From assembly GCA_017465565.1 (NCBI GenBank), contig JAFTWA010000060.1, positions 1 to 34,282 on the forward strand: DNA of 34,282 nt, written 5' to 3'. Of the stretch, positions 6,749-16,031 are shown piece after piece. The position numbers and the translations under genes were made by a program. Below the pieces are notes generated by a model that worked only from the letters and a program-made list of their open reading frames with translations, was not told the DNA's origin and did not search any database. Source of the stretch: Tyzzerella sp. (GTDB lineage Bacteria; Bacillota; Clostridia; Lachnospirales; Lachnospiraceae). How positions within the stretch are numbered: the first letter of the stretch is position 1; every line of letters begins with the position of its first letter.

Positions 6749-7309
6749 CTAGTTCACTTTATTTCCGCTTATATCATAATTAGAGACTTCATCTTTTTCT
6801 GTCGTAGAAACGGACGTATTTTCAATCAATAGTTGAGATACATTCTTTAATTGAATTTTTACACTACAATTCTCAATTGTAGCTCCACTTACTTGATTGT
6901 CACTCGAATTGTTATCTGTCAATTGAATACCAGCTCTTGTCTGCCCATTTCCATCAATTGTAATTTTAGAAATGTTCATACTACCGCCTGTAGAGTAGAT
7001 TCCATGCCCTTTTACATTGCAGATATATAATCCTTTATTGCCTCCCTCTACTACTTCATTTGCTGTTACTATCAATTGCCCACCTTGATGGTCAATTCCA
7101 TGATTATTATTAGTTTTACCCTTACTATCTGTACCTCTAAAATGCTGAATCGTTACATTATCCAGCGTTAATGTACCGCCATGTGCTGCAATTCCAATTC
7201 TGGCTGCTGTTGTGGTAGTTATGCCCGCATTATCGATAACTGTATTTTTAACTGTTACAGTTCCTTTTTTTACTACTAATCCATATGTACCAGAATCTTT
7301 GATTTCCAC
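6749..7309 (-). pseudogene. C-terminal part of the giant beta-helix protein, in a shifted frame
   Basis: This frame continues the same beta-helix repeats seen upstream (GLVVKKGTVTVKNTVIDNAG, then LTLDNVTIQHFRG). It can be read upstream to about 7356 as QQGVRINKGAATIQGVEIKD, which is the expected continuation after VVIGNA in the main frame. One missing base near 7356-7357, most simply one G of a GCGGTT, separates the two frames. The apparent ATG inside MEIKDSGTYG is therefore not a real start. The piece ends with a stop at 6749, just before the hairpin at 6722-6741. The shift may be real or a sequence error. Confidence 0.75.
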
Positions 7310-10300
7310 TCCCTGGATAGTTGCTGCTCCTTTATTAATACGAACGCCCTGCTGAACGCATTTCCAATCACTACATTTGTAAGCTGAAGTGTACCATTGC
7401 TTTCAATTGCATATTTAGCAATATTATCCCCCGCAAATGTGATTTTCTTATTGGCATCTGCGCCTGTTACAATAAGTGTTCCTCCTTCAGCAACATTAAA
7501 CATATTGCCAGTAAAATTATCACTCGCTGTGATTGTAACGTTATCATCACATGTAAGAGTTAATTTTCCTGCAACTTCAACAGTAGAACTAATTTCCTGG
7601 TTATGCAAAATCTTAAGTGTAGATTCGGTTTTTACTTCTGCCAATGCATCATTTAAGCTAGCATAACTTACTCCATCTAATACGACAGGTGCTGCAAGTA
7701 CACCACTATCATTTACATACCAGTGATTACCGTTGTAAGCCTCTACAGAAAGTTTCTTCATAGAATCCTTAAATTCCACATCAGTAATTTCACCCTTTAA
7801 TGCAATCACTGTTGATTCAGAATAGTTTTTAGGACTAATCGAAATCTCATTTGTCAATGCTTTTTCAAGTGTGATTTCACCTTCCAAATAAATATCATTA
7901 CCGCGATTATCAGCACTGTTATTTGCAAATGTACCGCCATTTAAATTAAATGTTGTACTACCTGCTAAATACAATCCGCCGCCTAAATTGTCAGCTGTAT
8001 TATTTGAAATAACAGCCCCTTCATTCATGGTAAAAATGCCCTTACGCACTACAATTCCACCAGCACTTCCCGTTGCGTGATTTGCTGTGATAGCACCGCC
8101 ATTCATCGTAAAATTACCATTTCTCACAGAAACTCCTACACCAGCCTTAGATGAATAGTTGTTTTTAATTTCTCCACCATCCATTGTGAAGACTGCACTT
8201 GTTCCATCAACACATACACCTGCTCCTTCAACAGCCAGTGGTTTCTGCTCACTTCCGTGATTTGAGATTTCTCCTGCATTCATATCGAAGGTACCGCATA
8301 CAAACACACCAGCGCCATAATTTGTTGCGACATTCTCTTCGATTGTACCACCTGACATTGTAAATACACTATTAGCAAGAATAAGTACGCCACCGCCGTT
8401 ATATGAACTCTTGTTTCCTGAAATCGTACCTGCATTCATCTCAATCTTTGTATTCTTATGTTGGAAAATCGCGCCGCCACCATTAGCATTGTTTACTAAC
8501 GCGCTATTACCAGAAATCGTTCCGCCATTCATAACAAATGCTGCTGCCAGAGTTTCCTGTCCTCCAACGGTTTCTTCTCTTGTCGAACGAATAATCATTC
8601 CTCCGCCTGATGCTTTTGCAGTATTATTACTAATTGTTCCGTCATTCATAATGAACTTCGCTGTATCCATTACAGAAACACCTGCACCAGAACCATTTAC
8701 GTAGTTATTAGAAATACTTCCACCATTCATATTTACAATACTTGTTCCAGCCGCACAAACACCAGCACCTTCATAAGCACCACGGGTAGTTACTTCCGTA
8801 TCACTTCCAACTCCATGGTTGCAAATGCTTCCACCATTCAAATTGAAGGTTCCAGAAGCCAGATAAACCCCTGCACCATATGTATTTCCACTAGAAGGAG
8901 TAGTATTGTTAGTAATTTTGCCACCTGACATTGTCAATACACCACTGTTGACATATACACCGCCACCGTTAGTGGCTGTTTCATTGTTTTGAATAGTTGC
9001 ATTACTCATATTAACTATCTTGGAACAACTAATATAAATACCGCCACCAGCATTCGCCTTGTTACCTTGGATATTTCCACCTGTAATATTGACATCTGCT
9101 GCAGATGTTTGAATAAAAATACCACCGCCATCGGCACTTGCACCATTACCTAAGATTTCTCCACCTGTCATTGTAAATGTACCTGTACTTCTTACCATTA
9201 CACCGGCACCTTTACTAGCTTTATTGTTCTGGATTGTTCCACCATTCAATATAAAGCTTCCACGTACCGCTACACCGCCACTGGTATTGGTTGTTTCGTT
9301 ATTCTCAATTACACCGCCATCCATCACAAATGATGCACCTTCGCAAACATATACTCCTGCACCTTCTGATGTGTTTCCTTTGGAATTTGCAATCTTTCCG
9401 CCTTTTAGATTAAAGTTTCCAGCTTCTTCTACCCAAACTCCAATTCCTGGTTTTTCCTGACCATTTACCAGAGATTGTTTATCTTCGGCGGTTCCTTCTC
9501 CGTTTTGCATCGTTAGAGAAGAATCTTTCATAATCCATACTAAATAATTTGTATTGTTTTCCTGACGAAGAATTCTTACATCCTCTGCAATAGCAGAAGC
9601 TGTACCACTAATTGCAATACCGTATGTTGTTGCATTGATTGTTCCGTCTGTCAGTTTCATATCTTTCGTGTTCATAATACGAACAGCTGCTTCAGTTGAG
9701 TCAGAAATGTTAAATCCATTAATTTGGATTTTCGATTCCTTTCCACCATCCACATAAACAGCCTGATTGCCTGTTCCTGTGATGTTAAGACCATTAACTA
9801 CTGCTTCACTATCTGTAGACATAGTCAAAGCTCTGTTTGTAGATTGATTGATTTTCAATGTTTTACCAGTTAATTTTCCACCGGCATTTTGAATACCATG
9901 TTGTCCTGCATCTTCAATAGTCACATCCGTTACATTTGCAACTGCTGTTTTTCCTATGTAAATACCTGTAGAACCAGAATTCTTAATTGTACCATCAGCC
10001 AGTGTTACATTCTCAACTGCTGTTTCGTCTATTTCTTCTGTTTTTCCAAGACAGAACGCGGCACTCTTAGTTGTATCTACCATAAAGTTTGATAACTCTA
10101 CAGTACTGTTTTCTACATAGACACCTTGATTTCCTACATTCTTCACAGTAAGTCCAACAACTTTCGTTGTACTGCCACTGATTAAATTCAACGCACGGCT
10201 TGTTGTTGTATCAATGCTAATTGTATTTCCGCCAACTTTTCCGCCATTGTTTACAAGGCCAGCTTTTGCATTCTTGACATTAATACTATTTGCCGTCAAT

Positions 10301-12666
10301 TCCGCTTGATATGCCATCATACCGTATCCTGCGCTGTCTAAAATATCTACTGCTTCTACCTTAATTGCAGCTGCATCGCATACATATACACCATCACTTC
10401 CGGCATTCTTAATCGTACCGGTTTTGATTGATACATTCTGTGATTTTGAAGCACGGATTGCTGCACCCTTTGTTTTATCAATATTAATTTCTTTGAGCAC
10501 TACCTTCGTTGTATCATCAATATATACGCCCTGGTCACCTGCATTTTTTACGGTAAGACCAGTAATCGATGTTGTACTCTTGTTGATAAGATTCAGTGCT
10601 CTGCTCGTTGAATCCTTAACGACAACAGTATTTCCTGAAACTGTTCCGCCATTATTTACAAGACCTGCACGGGCATCATTCACCGTAACATTGACTGCTG
10701 TTACTTCTGCAGTTCCATACACTTCCACACCATATTTTGTCGGCGCTGTGATAACAGTATCCTGCACTTTCATCTTGGCATTTTCAGATACCCAGATACC
10801 GTCACCGTTTGCATTGGTGATTGTTCCTGATTTAAGTAAAACATCTGTAGATTTCGTAATACGGAATGCACTCTGTCCAGATTTATCAATTGCGAAATCA
10901 GAAAAATGAGCCGAAGTTACTGCATCGATATATACAGATTGATTTTTTGATTCATTAATTGTAAGACCCTTTATATTTGTCGTACTTGCATCTGTAAGAC
11001 TCATTGCTCTTGAACCAGATTTATTGATTGTTACTTTTTCTCCTGTGAGCGTTCCCTGATTCAAAATACCTGCATTTGTAGGTGCTTCTACGCTTACGTT
11101 TTTCACCACTGCAGTACCAAAATAGTTTGCAATGCCATGCTTATTTACACCTTTAATTGTGGCATCTGAAAGGTTTAATTTTGCATCTTTTTGTATATAA
11201 ACACCTGTATTTGCAGTTCCATTAATCTCAACATCTTTTGCCGTGAGAGTACCAATTGACACACCAATCGCACTCTTTCCAGAATTCACAAGCTTTGCGC
11301 CATCAATGGTTGTCTTTGACTTTTCAGTTGTTGTGTAGATAGCTGTTCCTGCCGCATCCGTGATTTCGATATCTTTTGCAGTCACAGTTCCACCTGTGAT
11401 ACCAATACCACTCTTTCCTACTTTGGAAATTTTTGCTTTTTCAATTGTTGTAACTGATTTCTCACCGATTGTGATAATACCAGCACCTACCAGATTATCT
11501 ACGGTTATATTTTTCATTGTAACCGTAGATGTATCGTTTACAATACCACGATGTCCACCATTCAAAATGGTAATGTCTTCTAGTTCTACTGTCGACTTAT
11601 TGGTTAAGTTGATACCTACACTTTTTCCGTCCTTAATTTCTACATCCTGCATAGTAAGTTTCGAACTGTTCGTGTAGAAGGCACTCTTGCCCATATTCTC
11701 AGCCAAAACATTTTTTACATCACCCACACTGTCTTTTTCCAGATTCATAACATGAGCTGCAATATCATGCACATAAAGTCCATCAATTGTTACAGTAGTT
11801 CCTGCAACAGAACTGATGACAGACCTGCCAGTATCAAAGAATTCTACCAGTTTGTCAGATTCACTGATAATATTCAGTTCACCCTTGTTATAAATACAGT
11901 TTGAGTAAGAGTCACTAAATGTTCCGCCCGTAATATCCAACGTTCCAAAGTTGTAGAACAGGGAACCTGCTGATTTTTGAATCACCGCGTCTTTGCTTAC
12001 TTTTGCATAAGCCTTGGTAGAAGTTGCAATCCCCGTCTGGATACAGTTGGTAATCTTACCGCCATTCATATATAATTCGCCGCCGGCTTCTACATAGATA
12101 CCGGTATGCATCGAACGGTCGATTGTGATATCTTCTACGTTTACAATGCCCTCGGTTACGATACCATATGGCATTGGATATACAATGCTTCCTGAAAGAC
12201 AATCTAATGTTCCACCGTCTTCCACCTCTATACCAGATGAAACACCATTTCCATCAATCGTTGCTCCATCTAAAATAAGGTGTGCGTCTGGGGATACTAA
12301 GCAGACTCTTTGTTTTGCATCTGTATTTAAATTCATAATAATGCTCTTATCACCCACCAGCGTTTTGGTTCCATTTACAGTCAATGGCTCACTTACGTAG
12401 ATGTCTTCTGTAATCGCTATCGTATAAGTTGCATCGTCCAGTAACACTTGCCGCAGGGACGCTTCGTCATTTGCGAGCATTTCGCCTGCTTCATTTTTCT
12501 CTATTGCAATTTTTTCAGTATCTGTTGGCACTTTTTTATCAGCACCGATATTTTTTGAAAGCAATACGCCAACTGTAGCTAGAGCACAAACTACTACCAC
12601 AGCAATACAGGCAATCAAAGGTATCAGAGATTTTTTCTTTGTTTTCATTTCTTGATTCTGTTCCAT
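7276..12666 (-). CDS. Giant membrane-anchored right-handed beta-helix repeat protein (main frame)
   Basis: The main frame has 1,796 residues, and correcting the frameshift near 7356 gives about 1,972. Residues 13-38 form one transmembrane helix after a short Lys-rich start, with no lipobox or LPXTG. This suggests an N-terminally anchored protein with its bulk outside the cell. Nearly everything else is beta-helix rungs. From about residue 500 to 1,050 there are four long super-repeats of about 130-135 residues (AGLVNNGG...SRALNLI...GLTVKN...GVY). From about 1,070 to 1,580 there are shorter GGxIxNN...GGGVYV rungs like those of polymorphic surface proteins. It sits between an MBL-fold lipoprotein and a sugar isomerase. 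Carbohydrate binding or lyase activity is possible, but no catalytic site was recognised. Ribosome binding site: GAGGAGGAG. Confidence 0.85.
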   Translation of the reverse strand: MEQNQEMKTKKKSLIPLIACIAVVVVCALATVGVLLSKNIGADKKVPTDTEKIAIEKNEAGEMLANDEASLRQVLLDDATYTIAITEDIYVSEPLTVNGTKTLVGDKSIIMNLNTDAKQRVCLVSPDAHLILDGATIDGNGVSSGIEVEDGGTLDCLSGSIVYPMPYGIVTEGIVNVEDITIDRSMHTGIYVEAGGELYMNGGKITNCIQTGIATSTKAYAKVSKDAVIQKSAGSLFYNFGTLDITGGTFSDSYSNCIYNKGELNIISESDKLVEFFDTGRSVISSVAGTTVTIDGLYVHDIAAHVMNLEKDSVGDVKNVLAENMGKSAFYTNSSKLTMQDVEIKDGKSVGINLTNKSTVELEDITILNGGHRGIVNDTSTVTMKNITVDNLVGAGIITIGEKSVTTIEKAKISKVGKSGIGITGGTVTAKDIEITDAAGTAIYTTTEKSKTTIDGAKLVNSGKSAIGVSIGTLTAKDVEINGTANTGVYIQKDAKLNLSDATIKGVNKHGIANYFGTAVVKNVSVEAPTNAGILNQGTLTGEKVTINKSGSRAMSLTDASTTNIKGLTINESKNQSVYIDAVTSAHFSDFAIDKSGQSAFRITKSTDVLLKSGTITNANGDGIWVSENAKMKVQDTVITAPTKYGVEVYGTAEVTAVNVTVNDARAGLVNNGGTVSGNTVVVKDSTSRALNLINKSTTSITGLTVKNAGDQGVYIDDTTKVVLKEINIDKTKGAAIRASKSQNVSIKTGTIKNAGSDGVYVCDAAAIKVEAVDILDSAGYGMMAYQAELTANSINVKNAKAGLVNNGGKVGGNTISIDTTTSRALNLISGSTTKVVGLTVKNVGNQGVYVENSTVELSNFMVDTTKSAAFCLGKTEEIDETAVENVTLADGTIKNSGSTGIYIGKTAVANVTDVTIEDAGQHGIQNAGGKLTGKTLKINQSTNRALTMSTDSEAVVNGLNITGTGNQAVYVDGGKESKIQINGFNISDSTEAAVRIMNTKDMKLTDGTINATTYGIAISGTASAIAEDVRILRQENNTNYLVWIMKDSSLTMQNGEGTAEDKQSLVNGQEKPGIGVWVEEAGNFNLKGGKIANSKGNTSEGAGVYVCEGASFVMDGGVIENNETTNTSGGVAVRGSFILNGGTIQNNKASKGAGVMVRSTGTFTMTGGEILGNGASADGGGIFIQTSAADVNITGGNIQGNKANAGGGIYISCSKIVNMSNATIQNNETATNGGGVYVNSGVLTMSGGKITNNTTPSSGNTYGAGVYLASGTFNLNGGSICNHGVGSDTEVTTRGAYEGAGVCAAGTSIVNMNGGSISNNYVNGSGAGVSVMDTAKFIMNDGTISNNTAKASGGGMIIRSTREETVGGQETLAAAFVMNGGTISGNSALVNNANGGGAIFQHKNTKIEMNAGTISGNKSSYNGGGVLILANSVFTMSGGTIEENVATNYGAGVFVCGTFDMNAGEISNHGSEQKPLAVEGAGVCVDGTSAVFTMDGGEIKNNYSSKAGVGVSVRNGNFTMNGGAITANHATGSAGGIVVRKGIFTMNEGAVISNNTADNLGGGLYLAGSTTFNLNGGTFANNSADNRGNDIYLEGEITLEKALTNEISISPKNYSESTVIALKGEITDVEFKDSMKKLSVEAYNGNHWYVNDSGVLAAPVVLDGVSYASLNDALAEVKTESTLKILHNQEISSTVEVAGKLTLTCDDNVTITASDNFTGNMFNVAEGGTLIVTGADANKKITFAGDNIAKYAIESNGTLQLTNVVIGNAFSRAFVLIKEQQLSREWKSKILVHMD
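9540..11110 (-). repeat. Four tandem super-repeats of about 400 nt within the beta-helix gene
   Basis: The peptide module NxGxxxGxTxxI...SRAL...S.T...GLT(V/I)...(N/D)Q(G/A)VY(I/V) recurs four times. The four begin near 11,080, 10,670, 10,265 and 9,890, a spacing of roughly 380-410 nt. The DNA between copies also remains visibly similar (ccgccattgtttacaaggcc against ccgccattatttacaagacc). This indicates internal duplication rather than only convergent rung patterns. Confidence 0.65.
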
Positions 12667-12688
12667 AAATCCTTCTCCTCCTCTTCCT

Positions 12689-13780
12689 TTACTCTACTAA
12701 CATGTGCCCATTTTCAGTGGCTATTGTTCCATAGTAATTTGTGGTACGGTCTCCCGATACCTGCACATCATAAGTGCCATCTCCCGATGTGTAGATCAAA
12801 ATGTCTCCATCCAAGGCTGTTGTAAGTGTCAACGCTCCTGTTTTTACGTGACTAAAATGTTCTAACTCATCACGTACATATGGAGAAGTTGTCACGAAAA
12901 TCTTAGCCCCTACTGTTTCTCTCCAGATATCACTGCTTTTTGCTTTATCTGAACCATGGTGACCTGTCTTACTTACATCTGCCTTGAGCTCGTCGCCCCA
13001 TTTGGCAACTAACACTTCCTCGGTTTTCTGTCCGTAATCTTCATTGTTACCGATGTCCCCGTTTGTTAAGAAAGAAGACTCTCCATATGTAAATTTCAGC
13101 ACCAATGAACTCTCATTTAAATTAATCTTTGTATCTTTGGCAAATCCTGCCGGAGGGTTAAAGTTTTTCACCTGTACATCCTCTCCCAGTGTGAAGGTTT
13201 CACCCTCTGCCAAATATTTATATGGGATTCCCAGTTCTTCAATCTGATACATCAAATCAATACCCACATAATCCGAACGGTCCATCGCCTCCACTGGCGG
13301 CATAAGTATCTGTCCGATTTCGATATGGCGGGCTATAATAGAAAATCCACCGACATGGTCTGTATGTCCATGCGATAAAATGAGATAATCTAATTTTTCA
13401 ATTCCTAATGCTTGTAATTTTGTGACAATGGAAGCACCCTCTGCCTGATGTCCACAGTCGATGAGTGCCGTTGTTCCATCCGGTGTAATTACCAGAATAG
13501 AATCCCCGCCCTGTGTATTATTCAGCCATGTAGGTAAATCGTTGCCGGAACTCATATAATAGAATGCAAGTTTTCCTTCTACTAGTTCGCGGTCATACAC
13601 GGCGTCCTGATATTCTGTAAGACCCTTAACAGTACCTACAATTTCTCCAGATTCTTGGTTTTCTTTCGACTGTCCGTCAGACTCTTTTGAAGTCTCCTGT
13701 CCGGCACCGCAACCGGACAGGGTAAGAACCATGGTCAACAGGAATAGAAAGACGATTTTTAAATACTTATTTTTATTCAT
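12689..13780 (-). CDS. MBL-fold hydrolase lipoprotein (ComEC/Rec2-like metallo-beta-lactamase domain)
   Basis: This 363-residue protein has a signal peptide with lipobox LSGC (C24), so it should be lipid-anchored on the outer face. The metallo-beta-lactamase site is clear: SHGHTDHVGG gives H137, H139, D141 and H142. Later ligands lie in NGDIGN and TGHHGSD. The domain resembles the soluble part of ComEC and other extracellular MBL hydrolases or phosphodiesterases; the substrate is unknown. The frame opens from a TTG at 13798, but the ATG at 13780 has the ribosome binding site GAGAGGAAG inside that extension, so the ATG is preferred. It follows the solute-binding protein and precedes the beta-helix gene by 22 nt. 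Confidence 0.88.
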   Translation of the reverse strand: MNKNKYLKIVFLFLLTMVLTLSGCGAGQETSKESDGQSKENQESGEIVGTVKGLTEYQDAVYDRELVEGKLAFYYMSSGNDLPTWLNNTQGGDSILVITPDGTTALIDCGHQAEGASIVTKLQALGIEKLDYLILSHGHTDHVGGFSIIARHIEIGQILMPPVEAMDRSDYVGIDLMYQIEELGIPYKYLAEGETFTLGEDVQVKNFNPPAGFAKDTKINLNESSLVLKFTYGESSFLTNGDIGNNEDYGQKTEEVLVAKWGDELKADVSKTGHHGSDKAKSSDIWRETVGAKIFVTTSPYVRDELEHFSHVKTGALTLTTALDGDILIYTSGDGTYDVQVSGDRTTNYYGTIATENGHMLVE

Positions 13781-13800
13781 TTCTATTCTTCCTCTCAAAT

Positions 13801-15162
13801 TTATTGCCCACGCAACTGTAAGATTTCAATTGATTTATTTAATGCTTCTGCTGCATTTTCAATATATGTGTTTACATCGCCAGTTGGCTCTGAAATAATG
13901 TTTGAAACAATTTCAAAGCTTGTATCAAGAAGCTTATTTGTAATCGTTGCATTTGGGAATTTCAATTCTGCATTTACTGTTTTTAACTTTTCTTCTAATT
14001 TTGCTTCTGAAGGATAGTTTTCATCTCTCCATGTAATCCATTCTTGACTTGTGAGTGCTTCTTCTGTATATGGTGTATATCCACGGAATGTACTCCAGAA
14101 AATTTGATTTTCTGGCTTAGCAAGGAATTTTAAGAATTCATATGCTCCCTGCATTTCCGTCTCATCTCCTGTATTTGCGATGAAAATACTTGTTCCTTCT
14201 GCAAGTACGCTGCCTTTATGTTTTGCATTATCATCAACGCCCTGGAATGGAAGAAATGCCCATTCAAACTCGATATTTACATCTTGAAGTTCATAAACGA
14301 AGGAACTTGTACATGCCCAGAACAACGATCTTCCATTTACAAATGTAGCTGTTCCTGCATCCTGACCTTTTGTATTCTTCATACAAGCACCGCTCTTAAC
14401 CATATCCGCATAAATCTTAGCCATCTTTGTTAAAGCTGCTTTTGTTTCTCCTTCGTTATACATGCTCTTTGTGATGTCACCTGAATGTCCATTGTCTGCA
14501 TCAAAAATGCCTACACCTTGATAAAGCAGCATATCTAATACCTCAGAACCATCTCCTGGAATGTATCCGTACTCAGAAGCACCCTTATCAAATGCAGCCT
14601 GTGCTGCTGCTGCAATTTTTTCAAAGCTTGTCAAATCATCAACTGTGTATCCTGTCTGTGCCAATACATCAAGATTTACCATATAACCTTTTACACTGAC
14701 ACCAACTGGCATACCGATAAGTTTTCCTTCTGTATCTGAATAAGAAGTTTTTACACTTTCTAACATTCCTTCTGTAAAATCTTCACTGTCCTTGTCGATA
14801 AAATCCTGCAGCGGTGCTACATACTCAGCTTCTGCATATTCATAAATCGCATTGTTTGTTCCCATGAAAAGTGATGGGTAATACTCTGGTGTAGATGTAG
14901 AAAGTTTTTGACGGTTACCAGATGCAGCCTGACCTGTTTCCAGCGAAACCGAATACTCTGCATTTTCTTTATTAAATTTCTTTACCAACTCTTCAAATTT
15001 TGCATTTGATGCTGCAGTGTAAGAACTCCACAGAGTCAACTCTGTCTTCCCATCTGGCGTTTTTCCTTGGCTGTCTCCACCATTACTGCTTCCGCATCCT
15101 GCTAATCCTGTACATGCAAGTGCCAAAGCCAATAATCCTGCCAACAATTTCTTTTTCATCAT
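13801..15162 (-). CDS. Carbohydrate ABC transporter solute-binding lipoprotein
   Basis: The 453-residue protein is a family 1 extracellular solute-binding protein. It has a lipoprotein signal peptide with lipobox LAGC (C23) and a start TELTLWSSYTAASNAKFEELVKKFN-type strand and helix usual for sugar binders. It should capture the operon's sugar substrate and deliver it to the two permeases encoded just upstream. The first of two adjacent ATGs is preceded by GGAGG at good spacing. The sequence does not identify the sugar. No ATPase gene accompanies the transporter in this window. Confidence 0.92.
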   Translation of the reverse strand: MMKKKLLAGLLALALACTGLAGCGSSNGGDSQGKTPDGKTELTLWSSYTAASNAKFEELVKKFNKENAEYSVSLETGQAASGNRQKLSTSTPEYYPSLFMGTNNAIYEYAEAEYVAPLQDFIDKDSEDFTEGMLESVKTSYSDTEGKLIGMPVGVSVKGYMVNLDVLAQTGYTVDDLTSFEKIAAAAQAAFDKGASEYGYIPGDGSEVLDMLLYQGVGIFDADNGHSGDITKSMYNEGETKAALTKMAKIYADMVKSGACMKNTKGQDAGTATFVNGRSLFWACTSSFVYELQDVNIEFEWAFLPFQGVDDNAKHKGSVLAEGTSIFIANTGDETEMQGAYEFLKFLAKPENQIFWSTFRGYTPYTEEALTSQEWITWRDENYPSEAKLEEKLKTVNAELKFPNATITNKLLDTSFEIVSNIISEPTGDVNTYIENAAEALNKSIEILQLRGQ

Positions 15163-15193
15163 AAATTTTTACCTCCATAATAAATTTTTTATT

Positions 15194-16003
15194 TTAACTC
15201 TTAACAGCTCCGGCTGTCATACCTTCCACGATTTCATCCATACCGAAGAAATAAATCAACAGCGGAATAATAGAAGTTATGGTAGCTGCCGCAAGTGTAA
15301 GGCCGTCATGGCTGCTCCAAGCAATACTTGCAACCCCTGTCTGAATCGTTCTCATCTCATCTTTGGTAGTAACAAGAAGTGGCCACATATAGCTGTTATA
15401 AATTGAAACAAATGATCTAAGTGCAAATGTTACAATCATGGTTTTACAAACTGGAACTAAAATCGAGAAGAAATATTTCATATCTCCACATCCATCTATC
15501 GTCGAAGCTTCCCGAAGTTCCTTTGGAACAGACTGCATCGTTTGCCGGAACAGGAACACCGCACTTACATCCGTCAGACCCGTTATCGTCAAACCGGCGT
15601 AGGTGTCAATCATGTTCCACTTCAAAATCATCTTAAACAATGTTACTTCAAGCACTTCCCCTGGAATCATCATTACCATTAACAGTATTGCAAACCATAC
15701 ACTCTTAAATGGAAATTCAAAATGAGAAAACGCATAGGCTGCCAGTAAGGATGTAAGAAGTCTTGCAGGAAGACAAACCACAATCATCACAAACGTATTT
15801 TTCATATAAGTACCGAGATTCATGTATTGAAACGCTTCGATATAGTTTGCAAACGTTGCATTTTCCAATGTCAGTTTAAAAGGACTCGCTAAAATGTCTG
15901 CTTTAGGCATAAATGCCACAATCAACGCAAGGAGAATTGGCGATATCATACAGATTCCCAGAAAAATTCGAACAACCTCCAACATAACTGTTTTTATTTT
16001 CAT
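15194..16003 (-). CDS. Carbohydrate ABC transporter permease, MalG type
   Basis: This 269-residue integral membrane protein has about six hydrophobic segments. A cytoplasmic EAA loop, LREASTIDGCGDMKYFFSILVP by family pattern, lies at about 160-185. It pairs with the MalF-type permease upstream to form the channel of a sugar importer. The GTGAGGTGAG ribosome binding site lies about 10 nt before the ATG. The 28-nt gap from the previous gene suggests co-transcription. Confidence 0.92.
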   Translation of the reverse strand: MKIKTVMLEVVRIFLGICMISPILLALIVAFMPKADILASPFKLTLENATFANYIEAFQYMNLGTYMKNTFVMIVVCLPARLLTSLLAAYAFSHFEFPFKSVWFAILLMVMMIPGEVLEVTLFKMILKWNMIDTYAGLTITGLTDVSAVFLFRQTMQSVPKELREASTIDGCGDMKYFFSILVPVCKTMIVTFALRSFVSIYNSYMWPLLVTTKDEMRTIQTGVASIAWSSHDGLTLAAATITSIIPLLIYFFGMDEIVEGMTAGAVKS

Positions 16004-16031
16004 AATTAAATGCTCACCTCACTCTCACAAA

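Noticed and set aside
7900-9460. Regularly spaced short repeats resembling a CRISPR or tandem-repeat array.
   Set aside because: They are degenerate beta-helix rungs (GGxIxNN...GGGVYV) in one continuous coding frame. The repeats are not identical and there are no unique spacers.
10424-10909. Long open frames on the plus strand opposite the beta-helix gene (also 8411-8704, 11360-11677 and 12125-12400).
   Set aside because: They are antisense shadows of a repetitive, Thr/Asn/Gly-rich coding region, with no ribosome binding sites or recognisable protein features.
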